Source of the DNA: Bacteroidota bacterium
GTDB lineage: Bacteria; Bacteroidota; Bacteroidia; Chitinophagales; Chitinophagaceae
Direction of reading: 5' to 3'
Assembly (NCBI GenBank): GCA_030706735.1
Contig: JAUZNZ010000005.1
Span: forward strand, 118,968-182,967
DNA length: 64,000 bases
Shown: piece after piece, positions 9,552 to 16,577 of the stretch
Numbering within the stretch: the stretch's first letter is position 1
Layout of the letters: every line of letters starts with the position of its first letter
The notes under the pieces: generated by a model
Seen by the model: the letters and a program-made list of their open reading frames with translations, nothing else
Told to the model about the DNA's origin: nothing
Database searches by the model: none
Made by a program: the position numbers and the translations under genes

Positions 9552-9591
9552 CTATTTCTTAGTTCTATTTAGCAATTTGGTCAGGGAATAG
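9340..9591 (+). CDS. Doubtful small secreted protein
   Basis: An 83-residue frame opening with GTG. Its N-terminus looks like a real signal peptide: basic MKTINYFRLNPLR, a hydrophobic core LILIIALLMG, and a probable cleavage after GFA. The mature part (about 50 residues, two cysteines) resembles nothing I recognise. Against it: the 3' half runs over the terminator and last codons of the opposite lipoprotein gene, the start is GTG, and no promoter is clear. It may be a genuine short exported peptide, or the 5' remnant of a lost secreted protein fused to non-coding DNA. Confidence 0.28.
   Translation: MKTINYFRLNPLRLILIIALLMGAYSGFAQPCGSARADMSMKAAPPIPKNAGTLSECRPHKLSTNNLNGTVYFLVLFSNLVRE
9483..9514 (-). 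terminator. Rho-independent terminator of the distal lipoprotein gene
   Basis: On the minus strand a GCCGGCA / TGCCGGC stem (9514-9508 with 9496-9490) closes an 11-nt loop, and six T residues follow almost at once (9488-9483). It lies 38 bp past the stop of the lipoprotein gene at 9552. Confidence 0.85.
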
Positions 9592-10247
9592 CCTACGCTG
9601 AAATACAAAGTGCGGTTGCGTGAGGTAAAATCAGGCGCCGACGATTTATTCACAAGGGCCCATTCATAACCAAGTCCGAAAGAGAGCGTATTGGGCAACC
9701 GATATTGACCGACCAGGCTCACTCCCGCATCGAATCGTTTATATCCGTCTTGTACTCCGAAGACATTTTCGCTGAACCCGTTGCCTGAGGCCTTGCCGCT
9801 GAGGCCATAGGCGATGTAAGGTCCGAGACCTCCGAAAATCATCCTATTATCGGGCATCTTCTTATAGTACACGACATGCCCGGAAAGGTCCAGGTAGTTG
9901 AGATGGGTATGTGTATCCTGGAATTTGGATCCCTTACGGATGAATTCCAGTTGGGAATAGATCCCGAAGCCTGCGTCGACGTCAGCGTCCGCCATGGCGT
10001 CGTCGGAGGATAGGTTCGGATGGCCCATATTCACGGGCAGGCTGCTAAGAACACCGCAGGCTACATTGTAGCCCAGGTCATCGCCATTTGTTAATGCCGA
10101 AGCCCCCCCTTCATGCTCGTTGCTCAAATCCACGGATCCATTGACCTGAAAGTCCGGCCGTACGCAGGAGATCAGGGTCATCGCGATGATAATGAGCAGG
10201 CTCTGGAGATATCGCTTAGCCATTCTCCGGGCAGGAAATGCATGCAT
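9552..10247 (-). CDS. Outer-membrane beta-barrel lipoprotein, copy 1 of a tandem pair
   Basis: A 231-residue lipoprotein precursor (lipobox LISC, C28; a later ATG at M9 would give C20). The mature part has alternating aromatic/glycine strands typical of a small outer-membrane barrel, including GGLGPYIAYGLSG and GYKRFDAGVSL, and ends in a strand before a basic KLLNRTKK tail. It is clearly paralogous to the next gene (10397-11134): both share LSNxxxGG, LGY(N/D)(V/I)A, GGLGP(Y/F)IAYG, SGNGF, KRFDAG and GYSL in the same order. It is last in a cluster headed by a histidine kinase and a NarL-type regulator, and an intrinsic terminator follows. Ligand and role are unknown. Confidence 0.82.
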   Translation of the reverse strand: MHAFPARRMAKRYLQSLLIIIAMTLISCVRPDFQVNGSVDLSNEHEGGASALTNGDDLGYNVACGVLSSLPVNMGHPNLSSDDAMADADVDAGFGIYSQLEFIRKGSKFQDTHTHLNYLDLSGHVVYYKKMPDNRMIFGGLGPYIAYGLSGKASGNGFSENVFGVQDGYKRFDAGVSLVGQYRLPNTLSFGLGYEWALVNKSSAPDFTSRNRTLYFSVGYSLTKLLNRTKK

Positions 10248-10296
10248 ACCGTATCATTTTTGTTGAGTGCAATATCCAACGCACAAGGTTCCGGGC

Positions 10297-10318
10297 AAAT
10301 AGTTAGTTGTGACTATTT
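10297..10318. repeat. Inverted repeat upstream of lipoprotein copy 1
   Basis: AAATAG (10297-10302) and CTATTT (10313-10318) flank a 10-nt spacer (TTAGTTGTGA). The same element with nearly the same spacer occurs before lipoprotein copy 2 at 11180-11203. It lies about 50-70 bp upstream of the start codon, where an operator or activator site could sit. Confidence 0.6.
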
Positions 10319-10339
10319 TCGAGAGAGATTTGCGACCAT

Positions 10340-10381
10340 TTATGCAAGTCCATGTTCCCCGGCGAAGCTGACCAGATCGTC
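10340..10381 (-). pseudogene. Remnant of the 3' end of the NarL-type regulator gene
   Basis: Read on the minus strand this encodes DLVSFAGEHGLA then a stop, matching the last residues of the intact regulator (GLVNFAREHGLT, stop) at 11213. Upstream of it the frame closes within a few codons, so only about 13 codons survive. It marks the edge of the tandem duplication that produced the two lipoprotein genes. Confidence 0.8.
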
Positions 10382-10396
10382 ATGATTGAATCACCG

Positions 10397-11134
10397 TTAT
10401 TTTTTCTTTGCTGCGCCAAAGATCTTCTGCAATGAGTAGCCGACGCAAAGATCAATGGAACGATTGTGAGAGGTATAGTCCGGGGCCGGTGAATTATTTA
10501 CGAATCCCCGCTCATAGGCTAACCCGAAGTATAAGCTGGACGGAAGACGATAGCCGGCGGTCAGGTGAATGCCGGCGTCAAAACGTTTGAGGCCATCCTG
10601 TCCGCCGAATGAACTTTCTTTGAAGCCGTTTCCACTGACGTTGCCTCCAATACCATAGGCAATAAAGGGCCCCAATCCGCCGTATAAGGTTCCCTGGCCC
10701 TGGAGCGGATATTGATAAAGGACAGCTTCCACTATTTCCAGGTAATCCAGATTGGACGTCACTCCCTCAAATTTGGAACCTTTCGAAATGAATTGAAATT
10801 TGCTGTTCAATGTAAAATTACCGGTCGCGGGGTTAGAGAATGGCCTGGTGAACCGGCCTGAGCGACCGGCCCGATCGGTTGCGACCTCTTCAAATGACCC
10901 TTCGTCACCCGCCACCTTATTGTGAGGCGCTGCGCCCACCAGGCCGGCGTTCCAGCAAAACGCAATATCGTATCCCAATTTGTCCGCCGCCACCAATTTG
11001 GAAGGCCCACCCTGAGGTTGATTGGAGAGGTTCATGGAGCCTTCGACCATTTCGGGGGAGCAGGACTGCTGGGAAACGAGAAGAAGGAGCAACGGGGCGT
11101 AAATGAAGAGTACCTGTTTAATAATACGTGACAT
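10397..11134 (-). CDS. Outer-membrane beta-barrel lipoprotein, copy 2 of a tandem pair
   Basis: A 245-residue lipoprotein precursor with a hydrophobic signal (about 7-20) and a relaxed lipobox ending at C25 (SQQSC). The mature protein has the same strand pattern as copy 1, with GGLGPFIAYGIGG, KRFDAGIHLTAGYRLP and GLAYERGFVNNS, but an extra segment around residues 60-95. It is the first gene below the NarL-type regulator, 78 bp away, and shares a conserved inverted repeat with copy 1. Being directly downstream of the two-component system, it is a likely target or sensory partner of that system. The molecular function is not recognised. Confidence 0.82.
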   Translation of the reverse strand: MSRIIKQVLFIYAPLLLLLVSQQSCSPEMVEGSMNLSNQPQGGPSKLVAADKLGYDIAFCWNAGLVGAAPHNKVAGDEGSFEEVATDRAGRSGRFTRPFSNPATGNFTLNSKFQFISKGSKFEGVTSNLDYLEIVEAVLYQYPLQGQGTLYGGLGPFIAYGIGGNVSGNGFKESSFGGQDGLKRFDAGIHLTAGYRLPSSLYFGLAYERGFVNNSPAPDYTSHNRSIDLCVGYSLQKIFGAAKKK

Positions 11135-11179
11135 AAGTAGTTAATTTATGGCACAATTTCCTAAGGAACGGTCAGGAGG

Positions 11180-11203
11180 AAAATAGTTAGTTGTATCTAT
11201 TTT
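11180..11203. repeat. Inverted repeat upstream of lipoprotein copy 2
   Basis: AAAATAG (11180-11186) and CTATTTT (11197-11203) form a 7-bp inverted repeat with a 10-nt spacer (TTAGTTGTAT). It sits just below the regulator's stop codon and about 45-70 bp before the start of lipoprotein copy 2, and matches the element at 10297-10318. Confidence 0.6.
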
Positions 11204-11212
11204 AGCCATCCT

Positions 11213-11839
11213 TCAGGTCAGCCCATGTTCCCTGGCGAAGTTGACCAGGCCGGCCGGCGTATAAATATTCAGTTTGCGGCAGATATTGCGGCGGTGGGCA
11301 TTGATCGTGAATTCGCTGATGAATAATTGCTCGCCGATCTCTTTGGAAGTATGGCCTTTCGCGATCTTACGAAGGATCTCGACCTCGCGCGGCGTGACCT
11401 GGTATTTCTTCATGAACTCATCGGCGGAGTCAAAAGCGGAGGAGGCGGGCTGCCGTTCGTCCGAGAACCAGGTCTTGCCGGCCAGGACGGTCTGCACGGC
11501 TTCTTTTAAGGTAACGGAACTGCTATTCTTCGGCAGATAGCCCCGGGCGCCCATTTGGATGACCTCGCGCACCAGTTTCGGCTGATTGTAGGTCGTGAAG
11601 ATCAGGACCTTGATCTTTGGAAATTCTTTCTGCAGCACCTTGAGCGTTTCAATGCCGTCCACCTGGGGCATGTTCAGGTCGAGGAGAACCAGGTCGACGG
11701 ACTCCTGCCGCAGGCGGTCGATCAGGTGGCGGCCGTTGTGGGCCGGCGCCAGGACTTCTACCTCTTCGATCTCTTCCAGCACTTTTTTCAACCCTTCGAC
11801 GAGCAAGGGATGGTCATCCGCAATAATGAGGCGCTGCAT
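11213..11839 (-). CDS. NarL/LuxR-family response regulator
   Basis: Response regulator of 208 residues. The receiver domain has D8/D9, phospho-acceptor D54 in LVLLDLNMP, and K104 in GYLPK. The LuxR-type helix-turn-helix spans about 145-208 (TPREVEILRKIAKGHTSKEI, then EFTINAHRRNICRKLNI). It follows the cognate kinase gene by 6 bp, so the pair is one transcript. Its own 3' end has been partly copied upstream of lipoprotein copy 1. The most likely targets are the two lipoprotein genes directly downstream. Confidence 0.93.
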   Translation of the reverse strand: MQRLIIADDHPLLVEGLKKVLEEIEEVEVLAPAHNGRHLIDRLRQESVDLVLLDLNMPQVDGIETLKVLQKEFPKIKVLIFTTYNQPKLVREVIQMGARGYLPKNSSSVTLKEAVQTVLAGKTWFSDERQPASSAFDSADEFMKKYQVTPREVEILRKIAKGHTSKEIGEQLFISEFTINAHRRNICRKLNIYTPAGLVNFAREHGLT

Positions 11840-11845
11840 AGTCGG

Positions 11846-14137
11846 TTACACATTTTGATGCCAATGCCCGGTGGGCAATTCGATAACGATGAGGGTCCCC
11901 CGATCCTTCTTTCGGGTAATCTCGATCTGTCCCTGAAAATAAGCAATTTTTGACCGAATTGCGCCCAATCCCTTACCCTTTGCATCCACGTTCTCCGATA
12001 TCCCTACGCCATCGTCCTCGACCATGACCGATACTTGTTCGGGGTGTTCGACCAATTCCAGTGTGGCCTGGCCGGCCTCCGCATGCTTGAGGATATTGTG
12101 GACCAGTTCCTGCAGGATGCGGTATAATTCGTGCAGGAACGATGCCGGATATCCCGGCTTCCCGTCGAAGCCTACGATGAGGGCCCGGAGCCTGAGCTTA
12201 CCGGAGAGGTTGACGGTGTCAGCCAATTCCTCGACGGCTTTGCGCAGGCCGTATTTTTCAATGATCAGTGGGGTCAATTGGTGGCTGATGTCCCGGATGG
12301 TGGTGGATACGGAAGAAAGGATGGATTGCGCCTTTTCCAGCTTCTCGTCCGATTGCTTGTCTTCCCGTCCTTTCTCGAGTGTAGAGGAGATATTTAGCGT
12401 GGCCAGGGAAAGCAGGGAGCCGACCTCATCATGCAGGCGGTCGGCGATCTTTCGCCTTTCGGTCTCGCCGGCATTCATGGCCCCCTGCATGACATCGATC
12501 CGGTGCTGCTTTTCCATCTCCAGGATCTGGTTCTCGCGAAGCCTTTCTTTTTGGCGGGCCAGCTGTTCGGACTGTCTCCTTCGCTGGTAGAGGGTATAGG
12601 CATATGCGATCAGCAAGAGGAGGACCAGCAGGGAGAGGCTCAGGAAAATAATGAAATAGGTCCTTTCGCGGCGCGCGTTCCTCTGCCTGACGAGGCTTTC
12701 CTGATTCAGGTCAGCAATCTGGCGTTCCTTGTCGCGAAGCCTTACGCGGGCACCGATCTCTTCGATGGCGCGATAGTGATTCAGGTTCGTCAGCGAATCG
12801 TTGATCGAATAAAACAATTCGAGTGCCTTCGCATAACCTGCCAGATCGCCCTTCGCCTTGAGCAGTTCCGCATAATCCTTATAGTAATAATAACCGAATG
12901 CGGAATACGTGCGCACCGGCAAGTCCTGCCTTAGTTGGCCGAGTACTCTTTCTGCCTCCGCGAGCCGGCGGGCAAGGATCAGTCCATGCGCATAAAAAAT
13001 ACCCGAGGGCACCATGTGCAGGCCTTCCGTGGCGCCCTTACGCCAGGCTATTTCATAATCACGGACGGTCTCGTCGAGCCGGCCTTCGTGTTCCGCCAGC
13101 ATCCCTTTCGCAAGAAAGTAGCTGGGATAGGGGATCTTCTCTTCGGGCACGGCAAATAAAGCAAGGCTTTGGCCGATATATTTCCGCGTCTCCGCAAAAT
13201 CTCCCTGGTAGGCCTTAACGATCGCCATTTCGGCATTAAAATAGGGCGCCTGCACTCCTTTTGGATTGGGTCTGACCGTCGCGTCATAAAAGAGCTCGGC
13301 GAACTTCCACGCATTGTCGTAGTCCCTAAGCAACAAATTCACCTGCATGAGCTGGTAGTAGATGCTTGGGCCCGGGTTGCGGAACGTAAAAGCCGTGCGT
13401 TCGTAAAGCTTCGGTTTATGGTCCAGGGAACGGTCCCTGATCAGCTCCAGCAACGTTCCCAATTCGACAACCTGCTTTTGCGGATTTTGTTGCCAATAGA
13501 TGACGGCATAATTATAGCGCGCCGTAAACAAGGCATTCTTATCGGGCAGCGTTGCCGCCAGATCGATGGCCTGCCGCAGCAGACGGCCCATGCCTGCGGT
13601 ATCGCCGGGATGGCTTACCGCGCGAAAGGTATAGATAAAGGAGAGATTCTCCCTGTCCTTTGTCCTTTGGGCCGCCGTCTCGCCCATTGCAGCATACTTT
13701 TCCAATGAATCCTGCCTTCCCCACTCGGCATAGAGAAGAACCGTACCGACCAATGACTCATTATAGAGGCGGGGATTGCCGGTGGCAGCAATGGCATTCT
13801 CGCGGGCCGCACGGTAAAGGCTGTCCGCTTCCGCAAAATAATCCAGGGACTCCTTGGCCTTGGCCCAGCCCATGAGCAGGACGTGAAGCCATTCCCGGTT
13901 ACCCGTCGCCCTGACGATCGGTGCATATTCGGCCAGGATGCGATAGCTCAGATTGATATTCGTCCGGCCGATCCCCTGCAGCAGGTCGCAGACCTCGTGA
14001 AAGCGCCCTTCTGTAACCGGCAGGCCTTTCAATCTTGTCCATTCGTCCATGGCTTGTTGTTCCGGGTCCTCCCCGGCCAGAGCGCCGATACTCAGCCAAA
14101 CCGAGCAGCCGATCGTGAGGAAAAGGCCCTTTAGCAT
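11846..14137 (-). CDS. TPR-containing NarX-type sensor histidine kinase
   Basis: A 763-residue kinase. A signal peptide (about 1-21) is followed by a long periplasmic helical region (about 25-480) that reads as degenerate TPR repeats, then one membrane helix (about 490-512), a coiled coil rich in Q/R/E, a HisKA_3 dimerisation helix with H569 in RRKIADRLHDEVG, and a HATPase domain with NILKHAEAGQA and DDGVGI motifs. This architecture is common in Bacteroidota, where the periplasmic TPR part probably senses envelope or nutrient signals. It is upstream of and 6 bp from the NarL-type regulator. The start lies only 32 bp from the previous divergent frame, so the two promoters must overlap or sit inside the neighbours. 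Confidence 0.92.
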   Translation of the reverse strand: MLKGLFLTIGCSVWLSIGALAGEDPEQQAMDEWTRLKGLPVTEGRFHEVCDLLQGIGRTNINLSYRILAEYAPIVRATGNREWLHVLLMGWAKAKESLDYFAEADSLYRAARENAIAATGNPRLYNESLVGTVLLYAEWGRQDSLEKYAAMGETAAQRTKDRENLSFIYTFRAVSHPGDTAGMGRLLRQAIDLAATLPDKNALFTARYNYAVIYWQQNPQKQVVELGTLLELIRDRSLDHKPKLYERTAFTFRNPGPSIYYQLMQVNLLLRDYDNAWKFAELFYDATVRPNPKGVQAPYFNAEMAIVKAYQGDFAETRKYIGQSLALFAVPEEKIPYPSYFLAKGMLAEHEGRLDETVRDYEIAWRKGATEGLHMVPSGIFYAHGLILARRLAEAERVLGQLRQDLPVRTYSAFGYYYYKDYAELLKAKGDLAGYAKALELFYSINDSLTNLNHYRAIEEIGARVRLRDKERQIADLNQESLVRQRNARRERTYFIIFLSLSLLVLLLLIAYAYTLYQRRRQSEQLARQKERLRENQILEMEKQHRIDVMQGAMNAGETERRKIADRLHDEVGSLLSLATLNISSTLEKGREDKQSDEKLEKAQSILSSVSTTIRDISHQLTPLIIEKYGLRKAVEELADTVNLSGKLRLRALIVGFDGKPGYPASFLHELYRILQELVHNILKHAEAGQATLELVEHPEQVSVMVEDDGVGISENVDAKGKGLGAIRSKIAYFQGQIEITRKKDRGTLIVIELPTGHWHQNV

Positions 14138-14205
14138 GTCATAAACTTATACAAAAGTTCACAATTTATGTGCATCGCGCTGATGCGGGACGCTATCTTT
14201 GGATC

Positions 14206-15468
14206 ATGCGCTATCTGACACCGGGATGGATCGCATCCGTCTTTTTCTTTCTTTATGTTCCCAAGCCCGCGGCGCAGCCTCCCCGGAGGCCATTCCCACA
14301 GCATGTCACCTTGTATGCCGGCGCGCATATTCCGGATCATGTCCGGCGCGAAGAGTTGGATGACAGCGTCCGCGCGTTCTATTCGGCGTGGAAGAAGCGA
14401 TATATCCGCAAGGGCTGTGGGCCGGGCCAGTATTATGTCTGGTTCGAAGGCGGCCCGGGCCATACCCAATGCGTATCGGAAGGACAGGGATATGGGATGG
14501 TCATTACGGCCTTGATGGCGGGTTACGACACATCGGCCAGGACGCAATACGACGGTTTGTTCCGTTACTATCGCGCCCATCCTGGCAGGGGAGATCCCTC
14601 TCTGATGGCGTGGGCGCAAAAAAAAGGCTGCAGGGATATGGACGGTACGACCGCAACGGACGGGGACATGGACATCGCCTACTCCCTGTTGCTGGCGGAT
14701 GCGCAATGGGGCAGCCGGGGTCCGATCAGGTATCTCCAGGAAGGCCAGCGGATGATCGCCGCCATCATGAATAAGGAGATCAATCATGCGCATTATTCCA
14801 TGCTGCTCGGCAATTCGATCGAGGAGGACAGCAAGGATTTTTCGGATATGCGGGCGTCCGATTTCATGCCCGCGCACTTTCGCGCATTCCTTCGGGCTAC
14901 GGGGGACAGCAACTGGAGCAGAGCGATCGGCGACAACTACCGGTTGTTCGGGTATATGCAGGAGCGATATAGCCCCGAAGCGGGGCTGCTTCCGGACTTC
15001 ATCAGGCATATTTCGGCCGGCGAAGGCCCGCATCCATCCGTTCATGCCGTGCCGGCGGGCGCTCATTACCTGGAATCCCGCTATGACGGATGCTATTATT
15101 ACAATGCGTGCCGCGTACCGTGGCGGGTTGGCCTGGATGTTTTATTGTATGGGGACCAGCGTGCATTGGGTATGGAGGCGAAGATCAATCGGTGGATACG
15201 TTCCACGACGCGAAACGAGCCGGACAATATTTCGGCGGGCTATACGCTGGATGGCGTCGATCTGCCGAGGCATTATTTCGAGGCATTGAGTTTCATTACC
15301 CCCTTTGCCATATCGGCCATGACGGATCGAAGTGCAGGCGGCCAGGCCTGGTTGGATAAACTATGGGGCTATATTATCCGGTTCAGGCTTCGCTCATTCG
15401 ACTATTATGACAATAGCATCAAGATGATCGGGCTGATCGTTCTGTCCGGAAACTATTGGGCGCCATAG
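14206..15468 (+). CDS. Glycoside hydrolase family 8, secreted
   Basis: Secreted GH8 endoglycosidase of about 420 residues. I start at the ATG at 14206, which gives a clean signal peptide (MRYLTPGWIASVFFFLY, cut near AAQ); an in-frame GTG at 14170 would add 12 residues ahead of it. The family's (alpha/alpha)6 barrel motifs are present: SEGQGYGM with the general acid E92, then TDGDMDIAYSLLLAD with the conserved aspartates D152/D154, and YNACRVPWR. GH8 includes endoglucanases, chitosanases, lichenases and exo-oligoxylanases; the sequence alone does not decide which. No cellulose-synthase genes are adjacent, so a BcsZ role is unlikely. Its 3' end overlaps the convergent efflux adaptor gene by 16 bp. 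Confidence 0.88.
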   Translation: MRYLTPGWIASVFFFLYVPKPAAQPPRRPFPQHVTLYAGAHIPDHVRREELDDSVRAFYSAWKKRYIRKGCGPGQYYVWFEGGPGHTQCVSEGQGYGMVITALMAGYDTSARTQYDGLFRYYRAHPGRGDPSLMAWAQKKGCRDMDGTTATDGDMDIAYSLLLADAQWGSRGPIRYLQEGQRMIAAIMNKEINHAHYSMLLGNSIEEDSKDFSDMRASDFMPAHFRAFLRATGDSNWSRAIGDNYRLFGYMQERYSPEAGLLPDFIRHISAGEGPHPSVHAVPAGAHYLESRYDGCYYYNACRVPWRVGLDVLLYGDQRALGMEAKINRWIRSTTRNEPDNISAGYTLDGVDLPRHYFEALSFITPFAISAMTDRSAGGQAWLDKLWGYIIRFRLRSFDYYDNSIKMIGLIVLSGNYWAP

Positions 15469-16577
15469 GCCGAACCGTCCCGGATCTCTTCCCCCGCCAC
15501 CCTGATGAGCGTGTCGCCCTCATGCAAAGGGCCATAGATCTCGGTCTTTCCGTTCTGTACCCTACCCCTGGTGACGTCAACCCATTCGGCCTTGTGACCG
15601 GCGGTCAACCGGATCACGAATACCCGTTGCGTTGAATTCACAACGGCCGTCTGGGGAACGATAAAGGTGCTATCCTGGGCAGGCAACGGCAGGCTGACTT
15701 CGGCAACCATTCCGGGCAACAATTTTTTATCCTCATTTCGCACGTCCATTTCCACCCGTTCTGCGCGCAGGCGGTTGTCGAGCGCGCCTGCCAGGCGATT
15801 GACCCTGGCCTTGAAGGTCCGGTCCGGGAGCGCCTTGACCGTGAAGCTGACCTCACGACCGATGTTCAAATATCCGGTCGAGGCCTCGGGCACGGAAACG
15901 ACCAACCGCAACCGTTTTTGTTCCTGCAGGGTAAACAAGGGGAGCTCCGAGCCTTTCCCGGACGGCCCTACGTAGGCGCCGGTATTTACATTCCGCGCAC
16001 TGATCACTCCTCCGAAGGGAGCACGTATCTCCAGATACCTGAGCGTTTCGGCGATCTGGTCATAAGCGGATTTGGCAGCCTCCCACTGTGCGTAGTCCGA
16101 TTTCTGGCGGGCGTCGGCCTGGTCGATATCATTCTGTGAAATGGTTCCGGGGGTCTTGCTGGTGGACAGGATGCGGTCATAGTTGGCTTTGCTGGCGATA
16201 TAGATCGCCTCCTGGGCTTTCAGCCTGGACGCGGCTCCGGCTAATGAAGACGCCAGTTCCGGGGCCTCCAGATCAGCCAGCAGCTGACCGGCCTTCACGT
16301 CGGAACCGATATCGGCATATAATCGCCTGACAAAGCTATTCTCCTTCGCATACAGATCCACTTGCTGCCATGCGATCAGTTCGCCCGGCGTCTGGAGATC
16401 TCCGGTGAGCCTGCCCTTACGCAAGGCGAAGGTCTCCGACGAAGGCGCGGCGGACGGTGCGGGTACCTGACGAGCGGTATCCGCTTCCGGGGAGTGACAT
16501 GCACTCAGACAGCCGGCGACCCATAGCGTCAGCGCACCTGCAGAGGCCAGAAAAAAATCATTTCTTATCCTTAGCAT
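15453..16577 (-). CDS. RND efflux periplasmic adaptor (HlyD/MFP family), lipoprotein
   Basis: Membrane-fusion protein of 374 residues linking the RND pump to the TolC channel. The N-terminus is a lipoprotein signal with candidate lipid cysteines C23 (WVAGC) and C27 (LSAC). Next come a lipoyl half-motif (about 65-110: VRRLYADIGSDVKAGQLLADLE), an alpha-helical hairpin (about 110-175), the second lipoyl half (YLEIRAPFGGVISARNVNTG), and the beta-barrel and membrane-proximal domains. Its start codon lies inside the pump gene (20-bp overlap), so translation is coupled. It is last in the efflux operon. Confidence 0.93.
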   Translation of the reverse strand: MLRIRNDFFLASAGALTLWVAGCLSACHSPEADTARQVPAPSAAPSSETFALRKGRLTGDLQTPGELIAWQQVDLYAKENSFVRRLYADIGSDVKAGQLLADLEAPELASSLAGAASRLKAQEAIYIASKANYDRILSTSKTPGTISQNDIDQADARQKSDYAQWEAAKSAYDQIAETLRYLEIRAPFGGVISARNVNTGAYVGPSGKGSELPLFTLQEQKRLRLVVSVPEASTGYLNIGREVSFTVKALPDRTFKARVNRLAGALDNRLRAERVEMDVRNEDKKLLPGMVAEVSLPLPAQDSTFIVPQTAVVNSTQRVFVIRLTAGHKAEWVDVTRGRVQNGKTEIYGPLHEGDTLIRVAGEEIRDGSAYGAQ

